Source: CAZPAH01 sp964584495 (GTDB lineage: Bacteria > Krumholzibacteriota > Krumholzibacteriia > Krumholzibacteriales > Krumholzibacteriaceae). Taken from it: a stretch of DNA of 15,713 nt. The notes beneath the pieces were generated by a model. It did not search any database and was not told the DNA's origin. It saw only the letters and a list, made by a program, of their open reading frames with translations. The translations under genes were made by a program, and so were the position numbers. Location: NCBI GenBank assembly GCA_964584495.1, contig CAZPAH010000068.1, positions 1-15,713 of the forward strand, written 5' to 3'. Positions 13,543 to 15,713 of the stretch are shown here, piece by piece; position 1 is the first letter of the stretch; every line of letters starts with the position of its first letter.

Positions 13543-13912
13543 TTGTCCCGAGCGGCGTTACTTGTGACAGTAATAACTGCCACCGACCTTCTCTAAGTAT
13601 GTACAAATCAAGAAATCTCAAACTATGCTCAAATTCCGAGCCGGTAAATGCACCATGAATGTAACCCTTCCCCGTTATTATCCCTACCTCACCAATGATT
13701 CTCGATTCCAGCTCTTCAACATCGTATTTGTCAAGCTCTACAGCACCTGGATTGTATGCCTCAAGAGACATTTTTTTATTTTGTGGATTGCCTAAAGGAT
13801 CATACCCAACATACTCATCAGATATTAGTAGATCGAGAGCTGATGTATCGTTGCCGAGCAAAGCATCGCGAAATTTAGTAAATGTTTCTAGTAAACGGGA
13901 TTTATCGGACAA
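13538..13912 (-). CDS. SnoaL-like / NTF2-fold small protein (DUF4440 type)
   Basis: 124 residues from TTG at 13912, with AGGAG (complement 13919-13923) six bases upstream; the nearby ATG at 13917 is out of frame. The opening helix (LLETFTKFRDALLGNDTSALDLLISDEYVGYDPLG) is the standard start of NTF2-like folds. Beta strands follow (GEVGIITGKGYIHGAF, SLRFLDLYILREGRWQLLLSQVTPL), where the R-x-G-x-W-Q-L strand is typical of SnoaL/DUF4440 members. Members act as small-molecule isomerases or hydrolases, or as non-catalytic binding domains; the role here is not assignable. Its start is 62 bases after the eRF1-like gene's stop. Its own stop is part of the nested hairpin that follows. Confidence 0.8.
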   Translation of the reverse strand: MSDKSRLLETFTKFRDALLGNDTSALDLLISDEYVGYDPLGNPQNKKMSLEAYNPGAVELDKYDVEELESRIIGEVGIITGKGYIHGAFTGSEFEHSLRFLDLYILREGRWQLLLSQVTPLGTI

Positions 13913-13974
13913 TCCATTCTCCTACGTCTGCATACCCCTCTGGACTTCCCGCCGCATTAAAAGAAGCTCCATTA

Positions 13975-15072
13975 TTAATATCGCAAGAGAGCCCCAATAC
14001 TACCGCTCTCGACTAATGTATCGATGGGATCAACGAAGTCTGTTTCCCCTCTTTGTCGTACTACTATCTCATAAAGTTCGTTGACCGCATCGACCTCGAA
14101 TAAAGAAGTGGAGTTGCATGTAGTACAGACTTCAATATGTTTGGTAAATAACGTATCACACTCCCGGCAGCGGTATCCGATGTGATTGAATTCTTTGCAA
14201 ACTATCATCCTGTCGACTCTGCCTTGTATCGCTGCTGCGAGGACATTCTCGATCCCCACGACTCCCAATCCACTGCGCAGATACTCTCTGCGTATCCGCT
14301 CCCAGAGATCATTGTCACTTTCCCTCTCGGCTTCGTCGAACAACTCCCTGATATCTTCGTTGATCGAAGCGTCACCTTTATGCAGATCGGACCGCTTGCT
14401 GGCAGTTTTTTCTTGAAGCACCCGGGGAAGGTTATCATAAATCTCTTGGAGGATTTCTTTCCCGCCGACCAGCAAGATATGGTCGATCTTTTCCTTCTCT
14501 TCAATTGACTGAAGGTCTTCGACAATTTCTCGTGCATAATTCTGCAACTGCTTGTCTCTTCGCCGTTCATAACGTTGCTGCGACCACCCGCCCTTGCGCA
14601 CATGATTCTTGACATTACCGTGAACGACTTCCGCATCGATGGCCACCTCGGATGAAACCATAAAGATTCGAGCCGTCTTGTTATCAACAACAACCACAGC
14701 CACATTTTCGTACTCATCCAGAAGTTCGGCTAGAGGCCTGACATAGGGTGATGAATCGAGCCAAACCAGATCTTTCACCTTGACCGACAAAGGCATGACC
14801 TTAAGGAAATCGAGCAACCAGCACGCAAAGATGCAGATCGACCCCTTTTCAATCGGATTATGCTCCAAGTACTTTTGCGCCATCCTCCAATTCTCCTTGA
14901 GATGTTCGCGCTCGTCCCTCTCGGCTTCATTGCCGTCTAAAGCCTTCGACATCTTCCCGATGCTGCGTTCGATATGCTCCAGCGATCCGGCGCCCTCAAT
15001 ATAGAGACTTAGAAAGCAACGATCAGGTGAAGTTAGTTCTGTCAGCTCTCGCAAGTCTTTATCATCAAACAT
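13975..15072 (-). CDS. Bacterial eRF1-like protein (baeRF / Vms1-type) with zinc ribbon
   Basis: 365 residues from ATG at 15072, with GGAGGAG (complement 15077-15083) four bases upstream. The N-terminal half contains VAVVVVDNKTARIFMVS (124-140), the recurrent start of the eRF1 domain-2-like RNase-H-fold region. It is followed by RKGGWSQQRYERRRD with GGWSQ at 161-165, a loop equivalent to the GGQ loop of eRF1 and the GxxxQ loop of yeast Vms1. A domain-3-like part follows (IDHILLVGGKEI, 196-207; VVGIENVLAAAIQGRVDRMIV, 271-291). The C-terminus has a zinc ribbon CREC...CTTC (Cys302, 305, 316, 319), as in archaeal release factors. Known relatives cleave or release stalled peptidyl-tRNA, so a ribosome rescue or tRNA-acting role is inferred. 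It is the second gene in the minus-strand row. Confidence 0.85.
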   Translation of the reverse strand: MFDDKDLRELTELTSPDRCFLSLYIEGAGSLEHIERSIGKMSKALDGNEAERDEREHLKENWRMAQKYLEHNPIEKGSICIFACWLLDFLKVMPLSVKVKDLVWLDSSPYVRPLAELLDEYENVAVVVVDNKTARIFMVSSEVAIDAEVVHGNVKNHVRKGGWSQQRYERRRDKQLQNYAREIVEDLQSIEEKEKIDHILLVGGKEILQEIYDNLPRVLQEKTASKRSDLHKGDASINEDIRELFDEAERESDNDLWERIRREYLRSGLGVVGIENVLAAAIQGRVDRMIVCKEFNHIGYRCRECDTLFTKHIEVCTTCNSTSLFEVDAVNELYEIVVRQRGETDFVDPIDTLVESGSIGALLRY

Positions 15073-15530
15073 CTATCTCCTCCATCGGTTTTAATAGTGT
15101 AGCATACTTCCTGCTGGGTCTGTTGGATAATAACGGATAATGTCTGTTTTTTGCACGGGGGCTCCATGTTGACCCGTAGAATTGTACTCTCCGTCGCCAG
15201 AGGCCGGAGATACTCCTGCAGTAAGTTCCCAGTTCGACTAAAATACAAGAGAACTGCTGCCGAAGGAGTCCGGATACGATAGTCAGGAGAGGCGCCTAAT
15301 TCAGCTACTATTTCATTGATAACAAAAATCACCAGACACACTAGACCAACGACACCACCAGAAATCGCGTATCTCCAAGCTATAAGGCACCCAACGCAAA
15401 TCCCCAGTAGCACAAGTGCCCATCCACCCGGCAAATCAGTTCCATCGCCCTGAGGATTCAATGCGTATGCAACGAACATAAAGATGATGAATGCAGCGAC
15501 CAGATTGGCAAAAACCCTTGAAAGCAGCAT
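15042..15530 (-). CDS. Small membrane protein, start of the minus-strand gene row
   Basis: 162 residues from ATG at 15530. Three membrane spans are clear at about 5-24, 36-53 and 57-75, and GGWALVLLGICVGCLIAWRY is a pattern I associate with small bacterial membrane proteins that have an IAWRW core. The N-terminal 75 residues look real. The C-terminal ~50 residues (from VNMEPPCKK on) are not convincing: this stretch is encoded over the ribosome site of the next gene and overlaps that gene by 31 bases. Either it is genuine with translational coupling, or a frameshift or early stop has been lost. The ribosome site is weak (GGGT). Function unknown. Confidence 0.55.
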   Translation of the reverse strand: MLLSRVFANLVAAFIIFMFVAYALNPQGDGTDLPGGWALVLLGICVGCLIAWRYAISGGVVGLVCLVIFVINEIVAELGASPDYRIRTPSAAVLLYFSRTGNLLQEYLRPLATESTILRVNMEPPCKKQTLSVIIQQTQQEVCYTIKTDGGDRCLMIKTCES

Positions 15531-15545
15531 CGTTACCCAAAGCCA

Positions 15546-15713
15546 TCATGCTATTGTGTCGCTTGTTCCAGCCATCCCTACCTCCAACCCTAACAGCAAG
15601 GATAAGGCTTCGAGAAGATCATTCGGCTTGATAGGCCGGAGCCGACTGCTGACTGCTGCCGTCAGGGAGTCTTTACCCTTCAAGATCCTTAACCACAGAC
15701 TTATACTTCTCGT
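15546..15713 (-). CDS. Possible C-terminal fragment of an upstream gene, or intergenic DNA
   Basis: From the right edge a minus-strand frame is open for 55 residues (…LTAAVSSRLRPIKPNDLLEALSLLLGLEV…) to a TGA at 15546-15548. A second frame gives only twelve residues, EKYKSVVKDLEG, before a stop near 15678, and it looks more like a genuine protein end. I cannot decide between them. The stretch also contains a tandem GACTGCT repeat (15644-15657) and a small CGGCT/AGCCG stem. No promoter stands out. Confidence 0.2.
   Translation of the reverse strand, partial: TRSISLWLRILKGKDSLTAAVSSRLRPIKPNDLLEALSLLLGLEVGMAGTSDTIA

Noticed and set aside
13476..13658. Plus-strand 60-residue frame over the nested hairpin and the end of the SnoaL-like gene
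   Set aside because: Its Arg-rich start is simply the GC-rich inverted repeat read as protein.
13924..13964. Eleven-codon minus-strand frame (MRREVQRGMQT) before the SnoaL-like gene, possibly a leader peptide
   Set aside because: No good ribosome site at a proper distance, and no attenuator structure; most likely chance.
11559..15530. A full integron cassette array on the right contig
   Set aside because: Only one gap has an attC-like structure; the other gaps are 12-80 bases without paired RYYYAAC/GTTRRRY boxes, and no integrase is present.

Overview
The window looks like a metagenome-assembled fragment from an uncultured bacterium, probably a candidate phylum related to the FCB group (the Krumholzibacteriota, Eisenbacteria, Latescibacterota or Zixibacteria kind of lineage). 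Two proteins end in the FlgD-Ig-like / type IX secretion type C-terminal sorting domain (the fragment at 3-128 and the 1397-residue protein ending at 6013). One carries the YPNPFNP motif typical of those phyla. The left part is GC-richer and rich in AGG and ATA codons. I cannot name the phylum from this sequence alone.

A run of ten Ns at 10419-10428 is a scaffold gap. The sequence to its right is visibly more AT-rich and uses mixed arginine codons, so the two sides may not be true neighbours.

Left contig (1-10418). The tail of a surface protein is followed by a two-gene unit: a lipoprotein alpha/beta hydrolase of the S9 type and a D-amino-acid transaminase. Facing it is a secreted three-domain protein (jelly-roll, galactose-binding-like, beta-propeller), with a strong hairpin terminator overlapping the end of the transaminase gene. 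A 305-bp divergent region holds hairpins and a weak promoter. It leads into a tightly coupled pair: a methyltransferase and a polysaccharide deacetylase of the exosortase-A-locus type. Convergent to these is a 1397-residue secreted protein. It carries in its middle an IPTL/PEP-CTERM-like sorting signal followed at once by a second signal peptide, and it ends in a type IX-like sorting domain. Envelope, surface and exopolysaccharide functions dominate this half.

Right contig (10429-15713). Seven or eight minus-strand genes lie close together and may form one transcript. In order of transcription they are: a small membrane protein; a bacterial eRF1-like (baeRF/Vms1-type) protein with a GGWSQ motif and zinc ribbon; a SnoaL-like protein; a four-helix membrane protein; a second methyltransferase; a CYTH-domain protein; a 53-residue membrane protein with a TTG start; and a secreted alkaline phosphatase whose extreme C-terminus is lost in the gap. 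The gap between the SnoaL-like and membrane genes holds a long nested hairpin that starts on the stop codon and loosely resembles an integron attC site.

I saw no tRNA, rRNA, CRISPR array or insertion sequence. The most unusual item is the double sorting signal inside the 1397-residue reading frame. The eRF1-like protein and the hairpin after the SnoaL-like gene come next.
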